Part shown: positions 44,909 through 53,288 of the stretch, in pieces | Layout: every line of letters starts with the position of its first letter | Position numbering within the stretch: the stretch's first letter is position 1 | Source: Modicisalibacter luteus DSM 23508 | GTDB lineage: Bacteria > Pseudomonadota > Gammaproteobacteria > Pseudomonadales > Halomonadaceae | Length of the DNA: 64,000 nucleotides | NCBI RefSeq assembly: GCF_000378505.1 | Contig: NZ_KB899998.1 | Location: 1-64,000, forward strand | Direction of reading: 5' to 3' | Translations under genes and position numbers: made by a program | Notes under the pieces: generated by a model | What the model was told of the DNA's origin: nothing | The model's input: only the letters and a program-made list of their open reading frames with translations | The model's database searches: none

Positions 44909-44940
44909 AGTGTAGAACCTGGGGGTAACACCTAGGTCAA
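44909..44940 (-). promoter_or_regulatory. MerR-type promoter and dyad operator of the copper operon
   Basis: On the minus strand TTGACC (44935-44940) and TACACT (44909-44914) are 20 bases apart, the lengthened spacer expected for MerR-family promoters. Within the spacer a 21-bp dyad (44917-44937) reads ACCTAGGTG, TTA, CCCCCAGGT. The regulator gene starts 28 bases beyond the -10. The other part of the 300-base gap to fadL (44941-45181) has no signal I can name with confidence. Confidence 0.75.
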
Positions 44941-45181
44941 TGAAGCAGGTCAAGGAATAAAGCAGCCAGCCGATAAACCGGGCATGCCTGAGCCCCGATA
45001 ACGCGGAAGGCTGCGCTGATAATGCGTCTACTACTAATGGATGGGTGTTCAACCGATTAAAACGGTCGTTTGTTCTTGACTTGATATTGTTCATCAGCCA
45101 AAACGGTTAGGCAGACTGCCGTTGCGTATGAGCAGATCGGTTATAACGACTAGCCTCATGGGAACAGATTTCGAGAAAACT

Positions 45182-46429
45182 ATGCACAATAAGATTAACA
45201 ATCTCACCGTGGCCATCGCTGTTGCCGCAGCAGGAATGTCCGGTCAAGCCGTGGCTGGTGCCTTCCAGCTCAACGAACAGAGTGTCAGTGCCCAGGGAAA
45301 TGCCTTCGCCGGAAGAACTTCCAACGTCCAAGATGCTTCCATCGTCTTTGGCAACCCGGCGGGCATGTCATTCCTGGATAGGGCGCAGGTGACAGCGGGC
45401 GCGACCTATCTGGATGTAAATACTGACATTAGTAATGCCTCAGGAACTGCCGAAGGGACAAATGAAGGAGATATGGTGCCGGGGAGTACGATTCCCTTCG
45501 GCTACTATGTCCAGCCAATCAATGACAACTTGCACTTCGGTCTTGGTGTCTACGCTCCTTTCGGGGTAATCACCGATTACGAAGACAGCTTCGAGGGGCG
45601 CTACTTTGGCAACTACAGTGAAGTCGAAGTGGTCACTGTCCAGCCGACACTGTCGATCAAGTTCAGCGATCAGGTCTCGGCAGGGTTCGGAATTACATAT
45701 AACCGCATAAAAGGTGAACTTGAGAGCGCAACTCCAGACCCAACCACATCAGGTGTCCTGGGAGAGGGGAGGATCAATGTGCAGGGCGACGATGAAGCTT
45801 ATGGTTTCACCTTCGGTATGATGTATAGGCCGATCGAATCGACAATTTTAGGTGTGACCTATCGCTCGGATGTCGATTATGAACTTGAAGGTGATCTTGG
45901 TACCACGAATGTCTTAGGCGGTTTGGTGCCTAACGGATCTTATGACGCATCATTAGATATTTCATTGCCAGAAACCATCGACTTTTCATTGACTCATAAT
46001 CTCAATGACCGCTGGACAGTGATGGCGGGTGCAGCGCTGGTTAAATGGAGTAGCTTTGATCGTCTGACGGCCGAGAATAATATTCTGCCGATAGACGAGC
46101 CTCAGGACTACGAGGATGCGTGGCAATATGCGCTAGGATTGTCCTACCACGTCAACCCGGCGCTTACGCTACGCACTGGAGTTGCCTACGATGAGTCGCC
46201 GATCAGCGATGAAGTCCGCACCGTACGTGTGCCGTCCGGGGATCGCACCATCTTCTCGCTGGGTGCCGGCTGGACACCCACGCCGAACCTGACGCTGGAC
46301 GTCGCCTACACTTATCTGACTGAAGATACCGCGCCGGTCAGCATGTCCGATCCGAGTCGCGGCACCTATGAGGCCGACTACGAGAACGAGGCTCACGGCT
46401 TTGGCGCCCAGGCGACCTACCGTTTCTGA
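45182..46429 (+). CDS. fadL: FadL-family outer-membrane long-chain fatty acid transporter
   Basis: FadL-type proteins are 14-stranded outer-membrane barrels that take up long-chain fatty acids and other hydrophobic compounds. The 415-residue precursor has a signal peptide (about 1-25, ending AVAG), the family start AFQLNEQSVSAQGNAFAGRTSNVQDASIVFGNPAGMSFL with the NPA(G) motif, alternating strands, and a C-terminal Phe (FGAQATYRF) as in barrel proteins. The ATG at 45182 is favoured since it begins the signal peptide. It stands alone, between the copper operon and prfB, and has a terminator. The substrate is inferred from the family only. Confidence 0.88.
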   Translation: MHNKINNLTVAIAVAAAGMSGQAVAGAFQLNEQSVSAQGNAFAGRTSNVQDASIVFGNPAGMSFLDRAQVTAGATYLDVNTDISNASGTAEGTNEGDMVPGSTIPFGYYVQPINDNLHFGLGVYAPFGVITDYEDSFEGRYFGNYSEVEVVTVQPTLSIKFSDQVSAGFGITYNRIKGELESATPDPTTSGVLGEGRINVQGDDEAYGFTFGMMYRPIESTILGVTYRSDVDYELEGDLGTTNVLGGLVPNGSYDASLDISLPETIDFSLTHNLNDRWTVMAGAALVKWSSFDRLTAENNILPIDEPQDYEDAWQYALGLSYHVNPALTLRTGVAYDESPISDEVRTVRVPSGDRTIFSLGAGWTPTPNLTLDVAYTYLTEDTAPVSMSDPSRGTYEADYENEAHGFGAQATYRF

Positions 46430-46449
46430 TCTGCCTCGCTATACCATCG

Positions 46450-46477
46450 ACCCGGTCTCACGGCCGGGTTTTTTTGT
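46450..46477 (+). terminator. Terminator of fadL
   Basis: ACCCGG pairs with CCGGGT around TCTCACGG, and seven T follow (46469-46475). It lies about 20 bases past the fadL stop. Confidence 0.9.
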
Positions 46478-46629
46478 GTCGATTCCTGTATGGGACTTCG
46501 CTACCTGTCATGCTAGGGCCTGTTGGTGCGGGATGGTCGCTGGTGATCACTTTCGCTACAATAAACGCCCTTTGCCGGTACCACGTACCGGCCTCGAATA
46601 CTTCCCGCAGGACGCCAAACAGGACGACC

Positions 46630-47728
46630 ATGCAAGAGATCAATCCGATCAACAACCTCATCAAGGACCTGTCCGAACGGACAGACGTCCTGAGGGGGTA
46701 TCTTTGACTATGCCGAGAAGAAGGATCGGCTAGAAGAAGTCTCCCGCGAGCTCGAAAACCCCAACGTCTGGAATGATCCCGACTATGCCCAGAAGCTGGG
46801 CAAGGAACGCGCCTCTCTGGAGGCCGTCGTCGAGACCATCGATGCCTTGGATCGTGGCCTGGTGGACAACCAGGAGCTGCTCGAGCTGGCGGTGATGGAA
46901 GAGGACGATGCAACCGTCGATGAGGTCCGGAAAGAACTCGCGCACCTGGACACGCTGCTCGAAAAGCTCGAGTTTCGGCGCATGTTCTCTGGCGAGATGG
47001 ATGCCAATAACGCCTATCTCGACATTCAGTCCGGCTCTGGCGGCACCGAGGCCCAGGACTGGGCCAACATACTGCTGCGCATGTACCTGCGCTGGTGCGA
47101 GCATCATGGTTTCAAGACGGAAATCGTTGAGATTTCCGGCGGAGAGGTGGCTGGCATCAAGTCGGCGACACTCCATGTTCAGGGTGATCATGCATTCGGC
47201 TGGCTGCGCACAGAGACCGGTGTTCATCGCCTGGTGCGCAAGAGCCCGTTCGATTCCGGTGGTCGCCGTCACACCTCGTTTGCCTCCGTGTTTCTGTCAC
47301 CGGAAATCGATGACGACTTCGAAGTCGAGATCAATCCGGCCGACCTGCGTGTCGATACCTACCGTTCCAGCGGGGCCGGTGGTCAGCACGTCAACACGAC
47401 CGACTCTGCCGTGCGTATTACCCACGAGCCGACTGGCGTGGTGGTGTCGTGCCAGACCCAGCGCAGCCAGCATGCCAACCGCGACTTCGCCATGAAGCAG
47501 CTCAAGGCGAAGCTGTGGGAGCTGGAAATGCAGAAGCGCAATGCCGCCAAGCAGGAAGCCGAGGACAGCAAGGCTGACATCGGCTGGGGTAGCCAGATCC
47601 GCTCCTATGTGCTCGATGACCAACGCATCAAGGATCTGCGTACCGGCGTGCAGACCAGCAACTGTGAGAAGGTGCTGGATGGGGATTTGGATCAGTTTAT
47701 CGTGGCCAGCCTCAAGCAGGGGCTCTAA
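46630..47728 (+). CDS. prfB: Peptide chain release factor 2 with programmed +1 frameshift
   Basis: RF2 recognises UAA and UGA stop codons and releases the finished peptide. The gene is read in two frames: codons 1-25 run from the ATG at 46630 to CTT (46702-46704), where the in-frame TGA at 46705-46707 is bypassed by a +1 slip, and reading continues at GAC (46706). The slip site CTT TGA C and the internal SD-like AGGGGG at 46692-46697 are the classic prfB signals. The product is 365 residues, the same as E. coli. SPF (in [10 protein letters not shown]) and GGQ (in [10 protein letters not shown]) are intact. AGGA lies 5 bases before the start. lysS follows, the usual order. Confidence 0.97.
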
Positions 47729-47746
47729 GCCGGCGCAATTGCGCTC

Positions 47747-47833
47747 GCCGAGGCGGTGTTATGAAGCGGCTCACCATGCTCATTGACACACAAGTCAACT
47801 GCGCTGGCTTGCCGCTTCATGCCTAGCCTCGGC
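47747..47833 (+). repeat. Nested palindromic repeat element, copy B
   Basis: This 87-base element has outer arms GCCGAGGC and GCCTCGGC, middle arms ATGAAGCGGC (47761) and GCCGCTTCAT (47811), and the core CATGCTCATTGAC with GTCAACTGCGCTGG. It starts 19 bases after the prfB stop. The core matches copy A at ATGCTCATT, and both have GCCTAGC in the 3' arm. Confidence 0.78.
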
Positions 47834-47907
47834 ATCGCTCATGACGCGCCTCGGCTGGGCGTTAACCGCTCCAAGTTACGACGATTTTTTTATTCATAGG
47901 CAGAGCA

Positions 47908-49410
47908 ATGGCGAACCAGGATTCTCCCCAGCACGATGAAAACCACCTGATTGCGGAGCGTCGCGCCAAGCTGGCAACGCGTCGCGAAATGGCCGCGGAG
48001 CATGGTGGTAGTGCGTTCCCTAACGATTTTCGACGCGATAGCCTAGCGGCAGAGCTGCAGGCCGAGCTGGGCGGGCTCGACAAGGCCGAGCTGGAAAGCC
48101 ATGGCCGCCAGGCCGCAGTGGCGGGGCGCATCATGCGCAAGCGCGGGCCGTTCATCGTTATCCAGGACGTCTCCGGCCAGATTCAGCTCTATGTGGATAA
48201 GAAAGGCCTGCCCGAAGAGGTCCTTGAAGACATCAAGGGTTGGGATATCGGTGATATCGTCGGCGCGCGCGGGCCGGTACACAAGTCCGGCAAGGGCGAT
48301 CTGTACGTGATGATGGTCGAGGCCAAGCTGCTGACCAAGAGCCTGCGCCCGCTACCCGATAAATTCCATGGCTTGACTGACATGGAGGCGCGTTACCGTC
48401 AGCGCTACGTTGATCTGATCATGAATCCCGAGTCGCGGCGGGCCTTCGAGGTGCGCGCCGGGGTAATCGCCTCGATCCGGCGTTTCTTCGAAGCGCGTGG
48501 CTTCATGGAAGTCGAGACGCCGATGCTGCAGCCGATCCCCGGTGGGGCCACGGCGCGCCCGTTCATTACCCACCACAATGCGCTGGACATCGACATGTAC
48601 CTGCGCATTGCGCCCGAGCTGTATCTCAAGCGCCTGGTGGTGGGCGGCTTCGAGCGGGTCTTCGAAATCAACCGCAACTTCCGCAACGAAGGGCTTTCGA
48701 CGCGTCACAACCCTGAATTCACCATGCTTGAGTTCTACTGGGCCTACGCTGATTACAAGGACCTGCTCGATCTGACCGAGGAGATGATCCGCAACGCTGC
48801 TCAGGAAGTGCTGGGAACCACCGTACTCACCTATCAAGGCACCGAGTACGATCTGGGTAAGCCGTTCCGCCGCCTGACGCTGCGTGAGGCTATCCTCAAG
48901 CATGGCGACGACATCGCCGACGCCGATATCGATACCCTCGAGGCAGCCCGCGATACGGCCATGAGGCTGGGGCTTCAGGTCAAGGAGGGTTGGGGGCTCG
49001 GCAAGCTGCAGACCGAGATCTTCGAAGAGGTTGCCGAGCATCAGCTCGACCAGCCGACCTTCATCATCGAGTACCCGGCTGAGGTCAGCCCGCTGGCACG
49101 GCGCAACGATGCTAACCCGTTCGTCACCGACCGCTTCGAGTTCTTCGTCGGCGGCCGTGAGATCGCCAACGGTTTCTCTGAGCTCAACGATGCCGAGGAC
49201 CAGGCTGAGCGCTTCGCTGCCCAGGTGGCCGAGAAAGACGCCGGGGATCTCGAGGCGATGTACTACGATGCCGATTATGTTCGCGCGCTGGAGTACGGCT
49301 TGCCTCCGACGGCGGGTGAGGGTATCGGGATCGACCGGCTGGTGATGCTGTTCACGGACAGCCCTTCGATTCGCGATGTGTTGCTTTTCCCGGCGATGCG
49401 ACCGGAATAG
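47908..49410 (+). CDS. lysS: Lysyl-tRNA synthetase (class II)
   Basis: LysS charges tRNA(Lys). The 500-residue protein has the N-terminal OB-fold (about 60-150; [26 protein letters not shown]) and the class II core. Motif 1 lies around [20 protein letters not shown], motif 2 is [11 protein letters not shown] (about 251-261) with [16 protein letters not shown], and motif 3 is [16 protein letters not shown] (about 472-487). ANGFSELND is also conserved. The length matches E. coli LysS (505). It lies 180 bases after prfB with the repeat element copy B between them, so the two may not be one transcript. Confidence 0.97.
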   Translation: MANQDSPQHDENHLIAERRAKLATRREMAAEHGGSAFPNDFRRDSLAAELQAELGGLDKAELESHGRQAAVAGRIMRKRGPFIVIQDVSGQIQLYVDKKGLPEEVLEDIKGWDIGDIVGARGPVHKSGKGDLYVMMVEAKLLTKSLRPLPDKFHGLTDMEARYRQRYVDLIMNPESRRAFEVRAGVIASIRRFFEARGFMEVETPMLQPIPGGATARPFITHHNALDIDMYLRIAPELYLKRLVVGGFERVFEINRNFRNEGLSTRHNPEFTMLEFYWAYADYKDLLDLTEEMIRNAAQEVLGTTVLTYQGTEYDLGKPFRRLTLREAILKHGDDIADADIDTLEAARDTAMRLGLQVKEGWGLGKLQTEIFEEVAEHQLDQPTFIIEYPAEVSPLARRNDANPFVTDRFEFFVGGREIANGFSELNDAEDQAERFAAQVAEKDAGDLEAMYYDADYVRALEYGLPPTAGEGIGIDRLVMLFTDSPSIRDVLLFPAMRPE

Positions 49411-49484
49411 TTGGTAAGTCGTGCGGCGAGCGACCATAATGGTCAGCGTTTCGATGCCGAGACCGCATGTCGAGGAGACTCCCG

Positions 49485-49871
49485 ATGAAACTGCTCAACC
49501 GTTCCGCGCTGAGCGTCAAGCCAACCCAGGCGTTCGTCGACTGGATCAACTCGCTGGAGCCGATGGTCGGCAACGATGACCTGACCATCGATGACATCGA
49601 TCGCGAGAACACCGTCTATCTCATTCCCGAGATGGATACCGAGGAAGCGCTCGACGCTTGGGTGCGTGAGCGTTACATGGATATCCTCGAGAATGAATTG
49701 CGCGCCTGGGAGGAGGACGAACGGCAGTGGCCCGAGTCCATCGATTGGGCGTTGTTCCAGCGTTTCCTGTCGGTCGAACATAGCTATCTTGCCATCGACC
49801 TTGACGATGAGGCGCCGCTGGAGATCGCCGACTTCGACGATGCGATACTGCTGGAAACCGATGAAGAGTAA
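49485..49871 (+). CDS. Strongly acidic hypothetical protein, 128 residues
   Basis: I do not recognise this protein. It is very acidic, with about 36 Asp or Glu against about 9 Arg or Lys. It has a helical middle (EEALDAWVRERYMDILENELRAWEEDE) and a C-terminal acidic patch (DLDDEAPLEIADFDDAILLETDEE). No signal peptide or membrane segment is seen. The ATG at 49485 has GGAG 7 bases upstream and a plausible start (MKLLNRSALSVKPTQAF). It lies 75 bases after lysS and is followed by a terminator. High acidity is in part expected in a halophile, but this is extreme. Confidence 0.6.
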   Translation: MKLLNRSALSVKPTQAFVDWINSLEPMVGNDDLTIDDIDRENTVYLIPEMDTEEALDAWVRERYMDILENELRAWEEDERQWPESIDWALFQRFLSVEHSYLAIDLDDEAPLEIADFDDAILLETDEE

Positions 49872-49911
49872 ACAGCGCTAGTCTGCATTCATCCCGTGAA
49901 ATGATTCGATC

Positions 49912-49935
49912 TGCCCGGCTTTGCCGGGTTTTCTT
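49912..49935 (+). terminator. Intrinsic terminator ending at the MFS start codon
   Basis: CCCGGC (49914-49919) pairs with GCCGGG (49923-49928) around TTT, followed by TTTTCTT up to 49935. The next base is the A of the ATG of the MFS gene. Confidence 0.8.
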
Positions 49936-51318
49936 ATGCTATTAAGACGACTTTTCGAGACGCGTCCCGGCGACGATGGCTTGCCGGGGCCGCAGCGCAA
50001 GCTTGCCTTGTTGGTACTGGTCATGGGAACGCTCATGGCTGTGCTGGATGGCGGCATCGTCAACATTGCCCTGCCTACGATGGCTCGCGAGTTGCAGGTC
50101 GCCGAGTCGCGCATCGTCTGGGTGACCAATGCCTATCAGCTGGTGACGGCGGCGTCGTTACTGACCTTTGCAGCCCTGAGCCGTCGAGTCGGCCGACACC
50201 GGGTGTATATGGGTGGGCTGGCGGTGTTCTCGCTGGCCTCGTTGTTCTGCGCACTTTCCGAGTCTCTGAATACGCTGCTGATGTCACGTATCCTGCAGGG
50301 GATCGGCGCTGCGGCCATGCTCAGCATCGGGCCTTCCATGTACCGGGTCATCTTCCCGTCTCGTCTGTTGGGTTCCGCTATCGGGCTGGGGGCATTGGTC
50401 GTGGCGTTCGGCATTGCTTCAGGGCCGTCGCTCGGTGGCCTGCTGCTGGCGGTGGCCAGCTGGCCGTGGTTGTTTGCCATCAATGTGCCGGTTGGGTTGG
50501 TCGCATTGTGGCTGGCGAGCAGGGCGTTGCCGCGTGAGGCGGCGCAGCCGGGACGCCTCGATTGGCAGGGGGCCGTGCTGTCGGCCGGCATGCTGGGCAG
50601 CTTTGTGTATGGTATCGATCGGCTGGGCCATGGTGCGCCTGCCGTCGAGGTTGTGGCCCTGCTGGCGACGAGCATCGTGTTGGCGAGTTTATTCGTTTGG
50701 CGCCTTCGCCGTGCGCCGCGTCCTCTGGTGCCACCGGCGCTGTTCGCCGAGCCACGCTTTTCCTACGCAGCGGTCATCTCCATGTTGGCGTTTACAGCCA
50801 ACGGGGCCGCATTCGTTGGCTTGCCGTTTTTCTACCAGAACCTGATGGGACTATCTCCGTGGCAGGCAGCGCTAATGTTTACGCCGTGGCCATTGGCGCT
50901 GATGTTTGCCGGTCCCATGGCCGGGCGGCTGGCGGATCGGGTCAATCCCACCAAATTATCATCGCTGGGGCTGGGCATCTTCCTGATGGGCATGCTGTCA
51001 TTGGCTCTGATGCCTGATACGGCAGCGCCGCTGGACGTAATCTGGCGTACGCTATTATGCGGGCTGGGGTATGGGCTGTTCCAGGCACCCAATAACCGCG
51101 AAATGATCGGTAGCGTACCGCTGGAACTGAGCGCCAATGCCTCGGGGGTGCTCGCCTCGGTGCGCACCTTCGGTCAGTCACTAGGTACCGCACTGGTCGG
51201 TATCGTCTTGGCATTATCGTTCGGTTCGCTGCAGATGGCCCTTTGGTTGGGCTGCGTTTTTGTGGTGGTCGCGCTGTCGTTGAGCCTTTGGCGCATCCCA
51301 CTGGCAGCTCGCCACTGA
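49936..51318 (+). CDS. MFS drug transporter of the DHA2 (14-helix) type
   Basis: The 460-residue protein is a proton-driven multidrug exporter of the major facilitator superfamily. It has the DHA2 features LMAVLDGGIVNIALPTMARELQV (motif near helix 1), WVTNAYQLVTAASLLTFAALSRRVGRHRVYMGGL (motif A), and RILQGIGAAAMLSIGPSMYRVIFP, with about 14 membrane segments. The substrate is unknown. I place the start at the ATG at 49936; no ribosome site precedes it, because the upstream terminator runs directly into it. Later ATG codons would remove part of the N-terminal tail. bolA follows 63 bases downstream. Confidence 0.83.
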   Translation: MLLRRLFETRPGDDGLPGPQRKLALLVLVMGTLMAVLDGGIVNIALPTMARELQVAESRIVWVTNAYQLVTAASLLTFAALSRRVGRHRVYMGGLAVFSLASLFCALSESLNTLLMSRILQGIGAAAMLSIGPSMYRVIFPSRLLGSAIGLGALVVAFGIASGPSLGGLLLAVASWPWLFAINVPVGLVALWLASRALPREAAQPGRLDWQGAVLSAGMLGSFVYGIDRLGHGAPAVEVVALLATSIVLASLFVWRLRRAPRPLVPPALFAEPRFSYAAVISMLAFTANGAAFVGLPFFYQNLMGLSPWQAALMFTPWPLALMFAGPMAGRLADRVNPTKLSSLGLGIFLMGMLSLALMPDTAAPLDVIWRTLLCGLGYGLFQAPNNREMIGSVPLELSANASGVLASVRTFGQSLGTALVGIVLALSFGSLQMALWLGCVFVVVALSLSLWRIPLAARH

Positions 51319-51381
51319 ACATATCGTCCGACCCGGACGACACGTTACAATGATTGCTTCGCCACAGGAGGCCAAACAGGC

Positions 51382-51693
51382 ATGAGCATCCAGGCACAGA
51401 TCGAAACCAAGTTGCAGGCCCTCGAGCCCGTCTACCTGGCCGTGGAGAACGAGAGTCATATGCACCACGTGCCGCCCAACTCTGAAACACATTTCAAGGT
51501 GACTCTGGTGTCGTCCCGCTTCGAGGGGTTGATGCCGGTGAAGCGTCACCAGCAGGTCTATGCCATTCTGGCCGACGAAAAGGCTGGCCCGGTCCACGCC
51601 CTGGCACTGCATCTCTACACACCTGAAGAGTGGGAAGTGCGTGGTGGGGCGCGCCCGGACTCGCCCAACTGCCGGGGCGGTGGCGACCGCTGA
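51382..51693 (+). CDS. bolA: BolA family protein
   Basis: BolA proteins bind [2Fe-2S] clusters together with monothiol glutaredoxins and influence morphology and iron homeostasis. The 103-residue protein has the class II KH-like fold with VENESHMHHVPPNSETHFKVTLVSSRFEGLMPVKRHQQVYAIL (about 21-63) and the conserved HALALHLYTPEEW end. The His residues at SHMHH and KRHQ are typical. The length matches E. coli BolA. The stop TGA is directly followed by the ATG of the next gene. Confidence 0.93.
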   Translation: MSIQAQIETKLQALEPVYLAVENESHMHHVPPNSETHFKVTLVSSRFEGLMPVKRHQQVYAILADEKAGPVHALALHLYTPEEWEVRGGARPDSPNCRGGGDR

Positions 51694-52533
51694 ATGACCA
51701 CTGAACCGCAGCGCTCGCAGTATCTCGAGGCCATGGGGCTGACCGCCTGGGTCAGCCGCTATCGCCTGCCGAACGCGGCCGAAACGCCGGCTTGCGAATG
51801 GCTTGAGCCCGAGGTGCCTGCCGAGCGGCCACCAGCGCAACGCCTGCATGCGTTGCTCGATACGCCGGTCGAAGCGCCTCCGCGTTCGCCAGCGGAAGCG
51901 GCACCCGCTGCGCCCCAACGGCAGCGTAAGCGGGCTCGGGGATTGCTCGAGTCCGAGGGGTTGGTGGAGGTTACCGAACAGACACCGTCTACAGCGCCGG
52001 CTTCGGAGGCGGTGCCGGCCGAGGCCAACAAGGCCCGCCCGCAGGAGTCGCTGCGTTTCACGCTGCAGATCGCTGCCCTGGACGGGCGTTGGCTGGTAAT
52101 AGTGCCGCATCGTCAGTCGCTGGATGAGACGAGTCGTCGTTTGCTTGACAACCTGCTTCAGGCGGCCGGCATCTTACCCAGGAATCCGCCGAGCTTTCAG
52201 GAGTTCCGTTGGCCGGTCGTGGACGGGGCGCCTGTCGAGTCGCCGCTTGACGAGGCATGCGATGGGTTGCGGGCATTCGTGGAAGGTCAAAGCCGGCGTG
52301 GCTGGCGTCCTGAGCGCGTCCTGGTCTTCGGCGAGGACACAGCTCTCACGCCCGTCCTGGCGTTGATGGAAGGACGCTGTGGCCTGCTGGGAATCGATGG
52401 TTGGCAAGGGCCGGCGCTGAAGGAGTTGGCACAGTCACCCGCCGCCAAGCGAAGGCTTTGGCGTACCTTGGTCAATTGGCGCCATGCCTGGCATGAGGCG
52501 AAAGATGGTGAGCCCGGTGACGCAACGTCCTGA
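51694..52533 (+). CDS. holD: Candidate DNA polymerase III psi subunit (HolD-like), with long linker
   Basis: Psi links the clamp loader to chi and thereby to SSB. The 279-residue protein has a short N-terminal helix QYLEAMGLTAWVSRYRLPNA (about 9-28) that resembles the chi-binding LQQLGITQW of E. coli psi. A Pro/Ala/Glu-rich linker (about 40-115), then a fold with WLVIVPHRQSLDETSRRLLDNLLQAAG and a C-terminal block GPALKELAQSPAAKRRLWRTLVNWRHAW follow. This last block parallels PALTDLRANPTARAALWQQ of E. coli. It is immediately upstream of rimI, the usual holD place, and starts at the base after bolA ends. The psi family is highly divergent, so this is inference from motif and context. Confidence 0.72.
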   Translation: MTTEPQRSQYLEAMGLTAWVSRYRLPNAAETPACEWLEPEVPAERPPAQRLHALLDTPVEAPPRSPAEAAPAAPQRQRKRARGLLESEGLVEVTEQTPSTAPASEAVPAEANKARPQESLRFTLQIAALDGRWLVIVPHRQSLDETSRRLLDNLLQAAGILPRNPPSFQEFRWPVVDGAPVESPLDEACDGLRAFVEGQSRRGWRPERVLVFGEDTALTPVLALMEGRCGLLGIDGWQGPALKELAQSPAAKRRLWRTLVNWRHAWHEAKDGEPGDATS

Positions 52534-52978
52534 ACGGCTGACGCTTGATGATCTGCCAGGCTTGGTGGCGCTGGAGCGCGAAGGTCAGTCCCATCCATGG
52601 TCGGAAGCCCTGCTACACGAGGCTTTTGTCGACGAGCGGGCCCAAGTCTGGGGCCTAAAAATGACCGACGGTCTGAAGGGGTTCGCCGTTTTCTATCGGC
52701 TGCCTTTCGACGCCGAGTTGCAAGCGATTACCGTCGCTCCCCGGATGCGTCGTCAGGGGTTTGCCACAACCTTGTTGGAAACGGGAATTGCCCAAGCGAA
52801 TGCGTGGGGCAGTGAGCGTTTGCTGCTCGAAGTCCGCGCCTCGAACCAGGCTGCCATCGACATGTATCGGCGAGCGGGGTTCCTGCGCGACGGGGTGCGA
52901 CGTGGATATTACGATAGCAAGGAAGGGCGCGAGGACGCGTGGCTCATGTCGTTGAGGCTAGCTGCCGGCAAGGCGTGA
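52505..52978 (+). CDS. rimI: Ribosomal protein S18-alanine N-acetyltransferase RimI
   Basis: RimI is a GNAT enzyme that acetylates the N-terminal alanine of S18. The 157-residue protein has AELQAITVAPRMRRQGFATTLLETGIAQA (about 68-96) with the acetyl-CoA loop RRQGFAT, and EVRASNQAAIDMYRRAGFLRDGVRRGYYD (about 107-135), typical of RimI. DAWLMSLRL ends the core. The ATG at 52505 overlaps the holD-like gene by 29 bases in another frame; a nearby GTG at 52508 is an alternative. The holD-rimI order is the same as in E. coli and pseudomonads. Confidence 0.92.
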   Translation: MVSPVTQRPERLTLDDLPGLVALEREGQSHPWSEALLHEAFVDERAQVWGLKMTDGLKGFAVFYRLPFDAELQAITVAPRMRRQGFATTLLETGIAQANAWGSERLLLEVRASNQAAIDMYRRAGFLRDGVRRGYYDSKEGREDAWLMSLRLAAGKA

Positions 52979-53017
52979 GCCCAGCCGGCGCAGAACAGCA
53001 GGAGCGCTTACTTGTAT

Positions 53018-53218
53018 TCAGGAGACGCTGGTTTCGCTGCTTTCTAGCTCACGGAACTTTTCCAGCAAGCCATTGAGACGACGCTCCCATTCCTGATGCT
53101 CCTGCTTGAGACGGGCATTCTCCTCGCGGAGCTCCTCGGCCTCCATTTTTAGCATTTCTAGCGATTCGACCGCATTGGCGACTTTCTGCTCGAGCTGATT
53201 GAAGAGTTCGATACTCAT
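53018..53218 (-). CDS. ZapB-like coiled-coil protein
   Basis: The 66-residue protein is one coiled coil (about 5-60): FNQLEQKVANAVESLEMLKMEAEELREENARLKQEHQEWERRL, with heptads and a high Glu content. Size and pattern resemble the ZapB family, which supports FtsZ ring assembly through ZapA, and the related TIGR02449 group. The ATG at 53218 has AGGAG with good spacing. It is next to rsmD and ftsYEX on opposite strands. Assignment to a family is only by fold and length. Confidence 0.65.
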   Translation of the reverse strand: MSIELFNQLEQKVANAVESLEMLKMEAEELREENARLKQEHQEWERRLNGLLEKFRELESSETSVS

Positions 53219-53288
53219 CCTATTCTCCTGATGTCTTGCGTAGTCTGGCACGACTGGCCAGCCGCCAGCGTACGCTGCGTCCTGCCGC

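Noticed and set aside
48352-49437. 361-residue minus-strand open frame across lysS
   Set aside because: Antisense shadow of lysS; the plus-strand product has all class II synthetase motifs.
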